This document shows, one piece after another, positions 9,736 to 22,239 of a DNA stretch of 64,000 nucleotides. Position numbers and translations under genes: made by a program. Below the pieces are notes generated by a model, which searched no databases, was not told the DNA's origin, and worked only from the letters and a program-made list of their open reading frames with translations. The DNA comes from Onthophagus taurus (Eukaryota; Arthropoda; Insecta; Coleoptera; Scarabaeidae). How positions within the stretch are numbered: the stretch's first letter is position 1; the number at the start of each line of letters is the position of its first letter. Where the stretch lies: positions 20,150,001 through 20,214,000 of the forward strand of contig NC_091968.1 in assembly GCF_036711975.1 (NCBI RefSeq), given 5' to 3'.

Positions 9736-12700
9736 TAAAATTGTACAGATTAATAAGACCGACATTGTAGCATTTATCGATCTTGGTAGTGATGTAGTTA
9801 CAATACGCCAACAGGAAGCAGATGAATTAAAATTACATTATAAACCCTCTATTGTAAGACTGACAGGATTTGGGGGAGGGAAATGTCGACCAATAGGAGA
9901 ATCCAATGTTGAAATAGTAATAGATGGAATAGAGATGACATCTGAAGTACTTGTTGTACCTGATTCGACCCAGAATGAACCAATAATAATTGGAAGAAGT
10001 GTTTTAGATAAACCTAATATCCGTGTTATAAAGGAATATAATACTTTGACGATAAGTCAGATTGAAGAAGAGAAAACTAAAGAAATTGAATATGTAGAAG
10101 TCGATTTAGATAATGAAGATTTCAATAAAGGTTGTAACCAAGCTGTAGCAGAACAACAAATAGTAGATATAGCAAGAACTCAGATGAAAGTACAAAAGCA
10201 AAAAGTTGATGTAAATGCAGAAATACAAGAAGGTGACAAAATGGAGTTAGTTAAATTAGTAGAAGAACATGACCAAATGTTTGCGGATAAATGTTCTGAT
10301 TTGGGATGCACGGATTTGTTTGAGATGAAGATTGAAGTTACAAATACAAAACCAATATCAAGTCGTCCATATAGGCTAGCATATAGTCAGCGAGATATAG
10401 TCAACGATCAAGTCGGTGAATTATTGAAAGCTAGTATTATTAGTCCTTCAACATCTGAGTATGCGAGTCCCGTTGTGCTGGTGAGTAAGAAAACAGGAGG
10501 AGAGCGTTTATGTATTGATTACAGGCGACTAAACGAGGTGACCCGAAAAGAGCATACACAAATGCCGTTGATAGATGAACAACTAGATAAACTTGCTGGT
10601 AAGAAATATTTTACTACTCTTGACCTAGCTAATGGATATTACCAAGTACCGATTAGTGAAGAAAGCAGGCATTTGACAGCTTTTGTAACAACAGATGGCT
10701 TGTACGAGTTTAACAGGATGCCATTTGGACTTGTTAACGCCCCAAGTGTTTTCAACCGTTTAATGAGTAAAGTCTTAAGAAAGGTAGGACCAAATATTGC
10801 TCTTGTGTACATGGATGACATATTGATTGCGAGCGAAACTGTCGTGGAAGGTCTTGAGAAATTGAAAATCGTACTTAAAGTGTTGAAAGAAGCTAGACTC
10901 ACATTAAGAATGAGCAAATGTAAATTTTTGTATAATAAGATTGACTACCTTGGGTTCGAGATTAGCGAAGAGGGACTGAGACCAGGAATTAGGAAAATTG
11001 AAGCTGTTTCTTATTTTCGGAGACCGACAACAGTGCAGGAAGTACGACAATTTATTGGGTTAACTAGTTTTTTTAGAAGATTCATTAAGAACTTTTCCAT
11101 TGTTATTAAACCGTTGACAATATTAACCAGAAAAGATGAGAAGTTTGTTTGGGGAAGTGCACAAGAAAATGCTTTTGAATTACTAAAGACGAGATTATGT
11201 GAAAGACCGGTTTTGGCATTATACAATCCTGGGTCTGAACTGGAAGTACATACTGATGCTAGTAAGATAGGTGTTGCTGGAATATTAATGCAGAAAACTG
11301 AAGGTATGTGGAAACCAATATGTTTTTATAGTAGACAAACATCTGAGATCGAATCTAAATACCATAGTTACGAATTGGAAATGCTTGCTATAGTCGAGAG
11401 TCTAGAGAGATTTAGAGTGTATGTGCTAGGAAAACAAATTAGAATAATAACAGATTGCAATTCAATTAAACAAACAGTAAAGAAACAAGATATGTCACCG
11501 AGAATTGCTAGATGGTGTTTGAAATTGTTGGAATATAATTATGTGGTTGAGCATCGAATAGCCGAACAAATGAAACATGTTGACGCATTGAGTAGATGTC
11601 CTCAAGAAGAGGCTAGTGAACCAGAGATAGCTGGTTTGAACATTTTAATGATTAACGAAGAAGATTGGCTTATAACAATGCAAATGCAAGATGTAAAATT
11701 AATGACAATAACGCAAATATTGCAAAGACCCCCGAATAATAACGATGAGAAACAAATACATCATGATTATGAATTAATTAATAACAGATTATATAGAAAA
11801 TTGGGAGATGATAAACGTTGGGTTGTACCCAAAGGGATTATATGGAAGGTCATTCAAAATAGTCATGATCGTATGGGTCATTATGGTGTGGACAAAACGA
11901 TAAGTCACCTTAAACAATATTTACGGTTCCCTAAAATGAGGAAAAGAGTCACAAATTATATACGAGCCTGTATAGAATGTGCGTATAGGAAAATATCTGG
12001 AGGTAAAAAGGAAGGAGAATTGCATAATATAGAGAGACAACCAATACCTTTCCATACAGTTAATATCGACCATTTAGGGCCGTTTCCTAAGAGTACGAAG
12101 GGTAACACACATCTTCTGGTATATATAGACAACTTTACAAAATATCTAATAGTAAGAGCAGTGAAGAATACAAAAAGTGAACCAGTCGTGAGGATTATGA
12201 AAGAAATACAGAATACTTTTGGACCACCAACTAGACTTGTATCTGACACAGGCACGGCGTTCAGCTCAAAGAAATTTAAGGAATATTGTAAAATGAATCA
12301 AATCATACATATTCAAAATGCAACTGCAACACCACGTGTAAATGGACAGGTGGAACGTTACAACAGAACACTAATGACAGCAATATCTACAAGAAGTGAG
12401 AATGAGGATGGACGAGATTGGGATAAACGACTGTGTGAAATCCAATTCGCTTTAAATTCCTTACCAAATAGTGTCACGAAGAAAACACCTCATGAATTAT
12501 TATTCGCTTACAGGCCTAGAAATGCTTTACAAAATCATTTGTTATTGGCGCTAACAGAAGATGAAGCTGTGAGTGAGGAAGAGATAACAGAAATAAGAAC
12601 AGACGCACTACATGAGATTAGAAAACGACAGAAAGATCAAAAGGAAAGATTTGACAAACTACGCATAAAACCAAGAAAATATCAAGAAGGAGACTTGGTG

Positions 12701-13021
12701 TTAGTAAAATGTGAAGCAACAGCTACTGGCGAATCTAGAAAACTGGCATTACGGTACAAAGGACCTTACGTTATTCATAAAGTTTTACCAAACGATAGAT
12801 ACGAGTTGAAAGATATACCTGGAACACCAAGAAGTCAAAAACCTTATCAATCTGTTTTTGCATCCGACCGTATCAAGCCATGGTGTGTCATAACAGATCT
12901 GGACGAAGAAGAAGATGAGTCGACAGACAGCGAAGAAGAAATGAATTCGGAAGATGAGGAAGTCAGGGCCGAGGACGACCCAAATGGTAGCAAGGCCGAA
13001 TGTGAAGATCGATACCGCTAA
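9728..13021 (+). CDS. Pol polyprotein: protease, RT, RNase H, integrase
   Basis: 1097 residues, uninterrupted. The protease motif is D18-L-G-S; leucine replaces the usual T or S, and the flap-side GRSVLD motif follows. The RT has LDLANGYYQV and the YMDD catalytic box at 361-364. RNase H begins with D510 in HTDASK. Integrase has an HHCC zinc domain from about H713 (HDRMGHYG...CIEC) and a catalytic triad of D781, D840 and E876, exactly DD35E. A GDLVLVK-type C-terminal barrel and an acidic tail follow. No chromodomain or envelope ORF is seen. The last seven codons and the stop lie inside the 3' LTR. The product would copy and insert the element. Confidence 0.92.
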   Translation: MNNKIVQINKTDIVAFIDLGSDVVTIRQQEADELKLHYKPSIVRLTGFGGGKCRPIGESNVEIVIDGIEMTSEVLVVPDSTQNEPIIIGRSVLDKPNIRVIKEYNTLTISQIEEEKTKEIEYVEVDLDNEDFNKGCNQAVAEQQIVDIARTQMKVQKQKVDVNAEIQEGDKMELVKLVEEHDQMFADKCSDLGCTDLFEMKIEVTNTKPISSRPYRLAYSQRDIVNDQVGELLKASIISPSTSEYASPVVLVSKKTGGERLCIDYRRLNEVTRKEHTQMPLIDEQLDKLAGKKYFTTLDLANGYYQVPISEESRHLTAFVTTDGLYEFNRMPFGLVNAPSVFNRLMSKVLRKVGPNIALVYMDDILIASETVVEGLEKLKIVLKVLKEARLTLRMSKCKFLYNKIDYLGFEISEEGLRPGIRKIEAVSYFRRPTTVQEVRQFIGLTSFFRRFIKNFSIVIKPLTILTRKDEKFVWGSAQENAFELLKTRLCERPVLALYNPGSELEVHTDASKIGVAGILMQKTEGMWKPICFYSRQTSEIESKYHSYELEMLAIVESLERFRVYVLGKQIRIITDCNSIKQTVKKQDMSPRIARWCLKLLEYNYVVEHRIAEQMKHVDALSRCPQEEASEPEIAGLNILMINEEDWLITMQMQDVKLMTITQILQRPPNNNDEKQIHHDYELINNRLYRKLGDDKRWVVPKGIIWKVIQNSHDRMGHYGVDKTISHLKQYLRFPKMRKRVTNYIRACIECAYRKISGGKKEGELHNIERQPIPFHTVNIDHLGPFPKSTKGNTHLLVYIDNFTKYLIVRAVKNTKSEPVVRIMKEIQNTFGPPTRLVSDTGTAFSSKKFKEYCKMNQIIHIQNATATPRVNGQVERYNRTLMTAISTRSENEDGRDWDKRLCEIQFALNSLPNSVTKKTPHELLFAYRPRNALQNHLLLALTEDEAVSEEEITEIRTDALHEIRKRQKDQKERFDKLRIKPRKYQEGDLVLVKCEATATGESRKLALRYKGPYVIHKVLPNDRYELKDIPGTPRSQKPYQSVFASDRIKPWCVITDLDEEEDESTDSEEEMNSEDEEVRAEDDPNGSKAECEDRYR

Positions 13022-13210
13022 GAGAGAGAAAGAGATGAAGAAGAGAGAGAGTAGGGAGTGGGAAGGACGGTTAAGGGCATTAGTTTAGTAAGAGAGTCAG
13101 AGTTGAGTTAGAGAGCCGAATGTGTGAGGCGTTGGAAGTTATTTCGATTGTTATAAATTGATGACTTGTAGTTTACTGAGAATATGATTAATAAAGTGAT
13201 ATCTAACACA
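13001..13210 (+). repeat. 3' LTR of the gypsy element
   Basis: Direct repeat of 8466-8675 with three substitutions visible by eye. Its first 21 bases also encode the end of Pol. The bases before it (GCAAGGCCGAA) are a poor polypurine tract, unlike most Ty3/gypsy elements. Confidence 0.92.
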
Positions 13211-14562
13211 TAATTTTTTGTAAATTGTGTATAAATTTATTTAATGATAATGGTAGTGATTATGATAACGTTAGGTTTTATTTGTGTTTCTCTATCCTCA
13301 AGATTTATTATTTTTGTAATCCATTATTTTTTATTTAGTGTTTTTCAATTTTTTTTTATTTATTTATTTTTCATGTTATAATTGTAATAAATTATTGTGT
13401 TTAATTTGAATAAACATCTGTGTAAAAAAATATTTTTTAAAAAACATCCCATAGTTTTTAACATTAAGCGATTTTTTTTAATTTTCTCAAATTTTTATTT
13501 GGTTTTTACACTAAGTGTATTTACCAAGCAATATTAGCGCATTTAAAAAAAAATCCCATATAAAAAAAATCCGAGTAGACAGATAAGTAGATAAAATAAT
13601 AGTCCGAGTACAGTGTACTCACATAAGGACATTTTAACTGCCGATTAGTTAATCGGACGCTTAAACTATGATTGTACACCGGCCCTAAAAGGGAAATCTT
13701 TAAATAAACTTTTGTTTTTGCAAAGTCTTCCAAAAGAACATTGGAAATAGGACGTAATACCGAAATTTCTGTAATTGTGGATGATTTTTATTTTATTTGT
13801 AGTTTTTGTAATAATAAAGGTTTGTTTGAAAAGTCATTTTTTTATTGGTTACAGTGTTACAGTTAAAAAGTACATGTGGGTGCAGAATTTGCACCCACAT
13901 GAGATAAATAAATAAATAATAACATAAAAACATTAAGAAAATTTTAAACCAAAATAAATTCAAAACACACAACGGATTGTAAACGGAAATAGTCGATCAA
14001 GAAAAATCGAAGTGATTCGTAATGAAAACCATGTCGCCTTCTTGAATAAGTAATGACCCTAGGTCGTACCGTGTACGCGCTTTTGTACCGCCCCTAACCC
14101 TTTTGACCCTTACCTTTTATCCAACTTTAGGTTTCATTTTTGTTGTGTTGTGTTTCGTTGCAAACAAAACTGACGAAACATGTAAAACGCGCATGTGTTA
14201 CGACTTTTTTAACACGCTAATGCGAACAGTTACTCCTAGTACATTGCTCTTTTTACACTTAAACTAAAAGGTTTTATTGCGGCTTTATTACATTTTTCAA
14301 TTTAATTATAATTAACCCAAAACAAAAAAATTCGTAATAATAAAATTGATTTAAATTAGTTGTATTTATTTAAAATAAAGTTTTTATTGTTAAATAATTT
14401 ATTTCTTATTAAAAACGAATGTTTCGCGTGGTAAAAATCTAAAAATGTATTTAAATTTATTGATTTATCCTCGACCTTGTATATAGAACCGAGAATAACA
14501 ACAACATATGTGCATTCTGTACATTAAAAATTTAATGTTGGAAAGAGAAAACGTGTAATAAA
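13211..14562. other. piggyBac 3' remnant and upstream region of the host gene
   Basis: AT-rich. Its first part should be the piggyBac 3' flank displaced by the gypsy insertion. It holds small palindromes near 13612 and 13639 and the hairpin at 13873. The 500 bases before 14563 are the likely promoter and 5' UTR of the host gene; no clear TATA box or initiator was found. A right piggyBac terminus was looked for and not seen. Confidence 0.4.
13873..13901. repeat. Perfect 12-bp stem hairpin
   Basis: CATGTGGGTGCA and its exact complement are separated by the five bases GAATT. It stands out as GC-rich in an AT-rich stretch. Function unknown. Confidence 0.6.
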
Positions 14563-17500
14563 ATGGGTTGTAGTGCTTCTAAAAATTTAACAGTTGAGCT
14601 TCAAGGTGATTTGAAAACTGCTGGTTGTCATTCAGTTGTCAACAACGATCTTAATCAATTGGAGGTAAGGAAAAATTCGGTTCCGAGAAGAGCTTCGGAT
14701 GTTCCACCAGTAGAAAGCGTTGAACCGCAAACGGAAATGCTTCAGGAGAATAACGAATTGGGTACTTGCACTAATGTTCAACAATCGAGTAAGATATTTT
14801 TTAATTTATTACATCTTTTGTCAAAAAATATATCAACGTAAATCAAAATAAATTTTTTTTCGGGAAAAAAATAATTTAAAATTTTTAGATAACGGATTAT
14901 CATTTGAGGTACCAATGTTGAAAGAATCTGAATCGATTATAAAGAAACATCCACCGAGGAGGTTTCAAAAATTGGAGGAACAACAAACGAGTCCATCATT
15001 AAGTCTCGTTAAGTTACGAGAAAAACTTGATGAAGCTGAAATAAGGAGACAACAAGTAAGATTTTTTCTTTGTTTTCGTTTGACAATTTCTTTAATAATT
15101 TTTTTTTGAAAATTTCAATAATATTATCTTATAGTTTTTCTATCATACCATAAACTAGTATCTTTATACTACAATTTGACATACATATCATATCATGATT
15201 CTTAAAAATACAGTCGATATGATTTTTTGAAAATTTCGTTTTATTTTCGATTTATAAATTTGACAATTTTTTCTTCAATAATGTTTTCCTGAAAATTTCA
15301 ATAACATTACCGTATAGTTTTCATATCATATCATAAACTAGAATCTTTAAACTACAATTCAACATATACAGCGTGTCCCGTATCTTCCGCATCAGAGCAT
15401 TATACGGTTGTAGGATACATTATTCTGACGCGATCTTTCTAATAAAATTTTTTCGAAATGTTTATAATAACCGCACGGGAACTGTGTAAAGGAACTGTTT
15501 TGCGTCCAATCAGCAGATCGCAAATCAGACTCAGGTAATCGGTGCCACCCTCGGCCGGTCCGCTACGCCGATGATAACTCGTTTCCCACGTGTACTCACC
15601 AATAGATTCGTCATGGAAAGAGAAATAAACTTTTTCGATGAATCAAAGTCGTCAGTTATTGGTCGTCGTTAAACAGTTCCCGTGCGGTTATTATAAACAT
15701 TTCGAAAAAATTTTATTAGAAAGATCGCTTCAGAATAATGTATTCTACAACCGTATAATGCTCTGATGCGGAAGATACGGGACACGCTGTATATATCAAT
15801 ATTTGTCAATTTATTTTTACAAATATTAAAAAAATTCGTTATGATTTTTTTGACAATTTCGTGCTAGTTTTGATTTATAAATTTGACAATTTCTTAAATA
15901 ATGTTTTTCTAAAAATTTCAATAATATTACCTTATAGTTTTCATATCATATCATTAACTAGAATCTTAAACTAGAATTCTAGAAAATTTCGTACTAGTTT
16001 GATTTATAAATTTGACATTTTCTTTTTCAATAATTTTTTCCTGGAAATTTCAATAACATTACCTTATAGTTTTAATATCATATCACAAACTAGAATCTTT
16101 AAACTTGAATTTAACATACATATCATATTATGATCATAAGAAATAGTCGTTACGATTTTTTTTAAATTTCGTATTGTTTTCACTTATAAATTTGACAATT
16201 TCTTCGTTAATAATTTTTTTCTAAAAATTTCAATAACATTACCATATAGTTTTCATATCATATCATAAACTAGAATTATTAAGCTTCAATTTAACATACA
16301 CGTCATATCATGACCCTTCAAAATACGGTTAATATGATTTTTTGACAATCATATTAATTTATTAATTTCACATTTCTTCTTTTATAATTTTTTCCTGGAA
16401 ATTTCAATAATATTATCTTGTTGTTTTCATATCATATCATAAACTAGAATCATTAAGCTACAATTCAACATACATATCATATCAATATTCATAAAAATAC
16501 AGTAGTTATGATTTTTTGAAAATTTCGTATTAGTTTTGATTTATAAATTTGACAATTCCTTCTTTAATAATTTTTTCCTGAAAATTTCAATAACATTACC
16601 TTATAGTTTTCATATCATATCATAAACTAGAATCATTAAGCTTCAATTTAACATATACGTCATATTATGACCCTTCAAAATACGGTTGATATGATTTTTT
16701 GACAATCATCTAAATTTATTAATGTGACATTTCTTCTTTTATAATTTTTTCCTGGAAATTTCAATAATATTATTTTATAGTTTGCATGTCATGTCATAAA
16801 CTAGAATCATTAAGCTACAATTCAACATACATATCATATCAATATTTATAAGAATACTTTCATTATGATTTTTTGAAAATTTCGTATTAGTTTTGATTTA
16901 TAAATTTGACAATTTCTTTTTCAATGATTTTTTTCTGGTAATTTCAATAATATCACATTATAGTTTTCATATCATGTCATAAACTAGAATCATTAAGCTA
17001 CAATTCAACATACATATCATATCAATATTCATAAAAATACAGTCGTTATGATTTTTTGAAAATTTCGTATTAGTTTTGATTTATAAATTTGACAATTTCT
17101 TCTTTAATAATTTTTTCCTGAAAATTTCAATAATATTACCTTATAGTTTTCATATCATATCACAAACTAGCATCATTAAGCTACAATTCAACATACATAT
17201 CATATCAAGATTCATAAAAATACAGTCGTTATGATTTCTTGAAAATTTCGTTTTATTTTCGATTTATAAATTTGACAATTTCCTCTTTAATATTTTTTTC
17301 CTGGAAATTTCAATAACATTACCTTATAGTTTTCATATCATATCATAAACTAGAATCATTAAGCTTCAATTTAAGACAAACATCATATCATGACCCTTCA
17401 AAATATGGTTGATTTCTGTTTTGACAATCATATTAATTTGATATTTCTTCTTTTATAATTTTTTCCTGGAAATTTCAATAATATTATCTTATAGTTTACA

Positions 17501-20500
17501 TGTCATATCATAAACTAGAAGCTTTAAGCTATAATTCAACATACATATATCATGACCCTTCAAAATATGGTTAATATGATGTTTTGACAATCATATTAAT
17601 TTATTAATTTGATATTTCTTCTTTTATAATTTTTTCCTGAAAATTTCAATAATATTACCTTATAGTTTTCATATCATATCATAAACTAGAATCATTAAGC
17701 TTCAATTTAACATACATGTCATATCATGACCCTTCAAAATACTGTTGATATGATTTTTTGACAATCATATTAATTTATTAATTTAATAGTTCTTCTTTTA
17801 TAATTTTTTTCTGGAAATTTCAATAATATTATCTTATAGTTTGCATGTCATGTCATAAACTAGAAGCTTTAAGCTATAATTCAACATACATATCATATCA
17901 ATATTCATAAAAATACAGTCGTTATGATTTTTTGAAAATTTTGTATTAGTTTTGATTTATAAATTTGACAATCTCTTCATTAATAATTTTTTCCTGAAAA
18001 TTTCAATAATATTACCTTATAGTTTTCATATCATATCATAAACTAGAATCATTAAGCTTCAATTTAACATACATATCATATCATGACCCTTCAAAATACT
18101 GTTGATATGATTTTTTGACAATCATATTAATTTATTAATTTGACATTTCTTCTTTTATAATTTTTTCCTGGAAATTTCAATAATACTATCTCCTAGTTTG
18201 CATGTCATATCATAAACTAGAAGCTTTAAGCTATAATTCAACATACATATCATATCAATATTCATAAAAATACAGTTGTTATGATTTTTTTGAAAATTTT
18301 GTATTAGTTTTGATTTATAAATTTGACAATTTCTTCATTAATAATTTTTTCCTGAAAATTTCAATAACATTACCTTATAGTTTTCATATCATATCACAAA
18401 CTAGCATCATTAAGCTACAATTCAACATACATATCATATCAAGATTCATAAAAATACAGTGGTTATGATGTCTTGAAAATTGCGTACCAGTTTTGATTTA
18501 TAAATTTGACAATTTCTTTTTCAATGATTTTTTTTTCCTGGAAATTGCAATAACATCACCTTACATCACCATATTACATCAATATTCATAAAAATACAGT
18601 CGATATGATTTTTTGAAAATTTCGCTTTATTTTCGATCTATAAATTTGACAATTTCTTCTTCAATAATTTTTTCCTGGAAATTTTAATAACATTACTTTA
18701 TAGTTTTCATATCATATCATAAACTAGAATTTTTAATCTACAATTCAACATACATATCATATCAATATTCATAAAAATACAGTTGTTATGATTTTTTGAA
18801 AATTTCGTATTAGTTTTGATTTATAAATTTGACAATTTCTTCTTTAATAACTTTTTCCTTAAAATTTCAATAATATTACCTTATAGTTTTCATATCATAT
18901 CATAAACTAGAATCATTAAGCTTCAATTTAACATACATGTCATATCATGACCCTTCAAAATACTGTTGATATGATTTTTTGACAATCATATTAATTTATT
19001 AATTTGATATTTCTTCTTTTATAATTTTTTTCTGGAAATTTCAATAATATTATCTTATAGTTTGCATGTCATGTCATAAACTAGAAGCTTTAAGCTATAA
19101 TTCAACATACATATCATATCAATATTCATAAAAATACAGTTGTTATGATTTTTTGAAAATTTTGTATTAGTTTTGATTTATAAATTTGACAATTTCTTCT
19201 TTAATAATCTTTTCCTGGAAATTTCAATAACATTACCTTATAGTTTTTATATCATATCATAAACTAGAATCATTAAGCTTCAATTTAACATACACGTCAT
19301 ATCATGACCCTTCAAAATACGGTTGATATGATTTTTTGACAATCATATTAATTTATTAATTTGATATTTCTTCTTTTCTAATTTTTTCCTGGAAATTTCA
19401 ATAATATTATCTTATAGTTTTCATACCATATCATAAACTAGAATCTTTAAGCTACAATTCAACACACATATCACATCAATATTCATAAAAATGCAGTCGT
19501 TATGATTTTTTGAAAATTTCGTACTAGTTTTGATTTATAAATTTGACAATTTCTTTTTCAATGATTTTTCCTGGAAATTTCAATAACATTATCTTATAGT
19601 TTTCATATCATATCATAAACTAGAATCTTTAAACTACAATTCAACATACATATCATATCAATATTCATAAAAATAGAGTTGTTATGATTTTTTGAAAAGT
19701 TCGTATTAGTTTTGATTTATAAATTTGACAATTTCCACTTCAATATTTTTTTCCTGAAAATTTCAATAACATTACCTTATAGTTTTCATATCATATCATA
19801 AACTAGAATCATTAAGCTTCAATTTAACATACACGTCATATCATGACCCTTCAAAATACGGTTGATATGATTTTTTGACAATCATATAAATTTATTAATG
19901 TGACATTTCTTCTTAATTTTTTCCTGGAAATTTCAATAATATTATCTGATAGTTTTCATATCATATCATAAACTAGAATCTTTGAGCTACAATTCAACAT
20001 ACATATCATATCAATATTCATAAGAATACTTTCATTATGATTTTTTGAAAATGTCGTACTAGTTTTCATTTATAAATTTGACAATTTCTTTTTCAATGAT
20101 TTTTTCCTGGATATTACAATAACATCACCTTATAGTTTTCATATCATCTCATAAACTAGAATCATTAAGCTTCAATTTAACATACACGTCATATTATGAC
20201 CCTGCAAAATACGGTTGATATGATTTTTTGACTATCATATTAATTTATTAATTTGATATTTCTTCTTTTATAATTTATTCCTGGAAATTTCAATAATATT
20301 ATCTTATAGTTTTCATATCATATAAACTAGAATCATTAAGCTACAATTCAACATACATATCATATCAATATTCATAAGAATACTTTCATTATGATTTTTT
20401 GAAAATTTCGTACTAGTTTTCATTTATAAATTTGACAATTTCTATTTCAATGATTTCTTCCTGGATATTACAATAACATCACCTTATAGTTTTCATATCA

Positions 20501-21306
20501 TATCATAAACTAGAATCATTAAGCTACAATTTAACATACATATCATATCAATTTTCATAAAAATACAGTAAAAAATACAGTATTACTTTTAATTTATAAA
20601 TTGGACAATTTTTGTATTATAATTTTTTTCCTGGAAATTTCAATAATATTATCTTATAGTTTTCATATCATATCGTAAACTAGAATCTTTAAACTACAAT
20701 TCAACATACATATCATATCAATATTCATAAAAATACAGTCGTTATGATTTTTTTTTAATTTCGTATTAGTTTTGATTTATAAATTTGACAATTTCTTCTT
20801 TAATATTTTTTTTCAAAAAATTTCAATAACATTACCTTATAGTTTTTATATCACATCATAAACTAGAATCTTTAAGTTACAATTCAACAAACATATCATA
20901 TCAATATTCATAAAAATGCAGTCGTTATGATTTTTTGAAAATATCGTATTCTGATAAAATTTATAAATTAACACATTTCTTCTTTAATAGTTTTTTCTTA
21001 AATATTTCAATCATATTAACTTATATTTTTCATATCATATCATAAACTACAATCTTTAAGCGACAAATTAACATACACATCATATCAAAATTTACACTCG
21101 ATATGATTTCAAAGATAATTTGAATTTTTTTGAATTAGATTCTGCAACAAAGAGTACAATCAGCAAAGACTCGTTACGCCTCACGAAGTAAAGGAAATAA
21201 GTCAAATGATGAAGATGATGATGATGATTACACCGATGATGGCCTTCTGAAAGTTCCACCGGATGTACCAGCGATTTCTAATCCTTACGACGTTTCCTAC
21301 TTATAA
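14563..21306 (+). CDS. Three-exon host gene: predicted N-myristoylated small acidic/coiled-coil protein
   Basis: Exons 14563-14788, 14889-15055 and 21139-21306 join in phase: exon 1 leaves one base, and exons 1+2 total 393 bases. Both introns are GT/AG (donors GTAAGA; acceptors TTTTTAG and GAATTAG). The product is 186 residues. The start MGCSASK fits N-myristoylation at Gly2 with palmitoylation at Cys3, so membrane anchoring is likely. Residues about 108-150 form a charged helix (KLREKLDEAEIRRQQ) that resembles the repeat helix of stathmin-like proteins. A run of acidic residues, DEDDDDDYTDD, follows at 155-165, then a Pro-rich tail ending PYDVSYL. I do not recognise the family and no function is claimed. 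The ATG context AAAATGG is good. Intron 2 is 6.08 kb of satellite. AATAAA at 21705-21710 is a possible polyadenylation signal. Confidence 0.75.
15072..21115. repeat. Satellite A, ~175-183-bp monomers filling intron 2
   Basis: Tandem array of about 30 monomers. Landmarks recur at intervals of about 174-183 bases, for example AAACTAG at 16441, 16624, 16798, 16981, 17164 and 17347. Two monomer types are interspersed: one with CAATATTCATAAAAATACAG, the other with ATGACCCTTCAAAATAC. It begins about 20 bases after the splice donor and ends about 25 bases before the acceptor. It is interrupted once, by the MITE at 15369-15789. Confidence 0.92.
15369..15789. mobile_element. MITE with ~120-bp TIRs inside satellite A
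   Basis: The ends CAGCGTGTCCCGTATCTTCC and their complement are flanked by TA (15367-15368 and 15790-15791). The arms are nearly identical for about 120 bp. The centre is GC-richer than its surroundings and has no ORF. Consistent with a Tc1/mariner-derived MITE. Confidence 0.85.
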
Positions 21307-22239
21307 TACATAAATCACCCGTCATAAACAAAAACACCTCGAATCAATACAAAATCGAAAGAAATATGTTTAAATATTATCTTATATATTGTTAAAGTAA
21401 TCAATGAGGTGGTTATAAGATGGAATTTGTATGTTAGTTATTTTGCTAAAAGCCCAATTTATTATTCATTAAACAAACAAGGTGGTTATTACTTGCTTAC
21501 GTATGGAGGCAAAAATCAATATTGGGCTATTTTTTGTTTTATTATTTACAATTTTTAATTATTATTATTATATGTAACAGCTATTATTATTTAATTATTA
21601 TTATTATTGATTTTATTTAATTATTTTGCACCTTACTGATTACTTTAAAAAAATCAATCTAAATCATGTGTGATATTTATAATCAAGTAGTGTCTTCTTT
21701 TTATAATAAATCAATCTTTAATCGAGTTGTTTTTAATTAATCACCTTATTTACCTTGAAGATGGCATTGTTGAGGTGCTCTTGGTTTGTTTAAAGTTTTG
21801 ACGTTCCATGTTCCTATTGCGTAGGCAATCTTTTATGTTTCTTAACTGTCTATTTCTTCAGATTTCCATAAATCTGTATTGTCATGTAACTTCTAATCTG
21901 AAAATCGTAGCACTGAATTAGACAACTTAAATGTAATATAGCAACTCTATTATTACATACTTTTTGCAGAAATTTCCTCTTAAATTTGTTACTTCTTCAT
22001 TGTAACCAACACCAAAAAGAAAATTACCGTTGATTTGCTCAAAAAGTTGATGGCATAGTTTACCAAAAACATTATATTTGTAACCATATGAAACACAATT
22101 AATTTTACAATATGTCCGAACGGTCGTTGTGCAGAAATAATGTGAAATTTTCACCAAATAAAAGGAAAGCAGTCCAAGTTTTCGTAATACAGAGAATTAC
22201 AGATGTTATTCACTATGCTACCGATATAGAAGAGTCTAT
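21307..22239. other. 3' UTR and downstream spacer of the host gene
   Basis: AT-rich, with a possible polyadenylation signal at 21705-21710. Nothing else is recognised before satellite B. A 76-residue minus-strand ORF at 21927-22157 shows no family resemblance. Confidence 0.4.

Larger units (their letters stand above)
8466..13210 (+). mobile_element. Ty3/gypsy LTR retrotransposon, nearly complete, recent
   Basis: Two 210-bp direct repeats flank gag and pol. The LTRs differ at three positions that I can see (T/A, A/G and T/G), about 98.6% identity. If the LTRs are taken to end two bases earlier (TAACA), the flanks are CATA on both sides, a plausible 4-bp target duplication. The domain order is gag, zinc knuckle, protease, RT, RNase H, integrase, which is Ty3/gypsy order. 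There is no env. The element sits in the 3' flank of the piggyBac gene. One frameshift in gag makes this copy defective. Confidence 0.9.

Noticed and set aside
13211..14562. Right terminus of the piggyBac element
   Set aside because: I looked for GGGTTAA preceded by the complement of the left terminal repeat and did not find it, so no right end is annotated.
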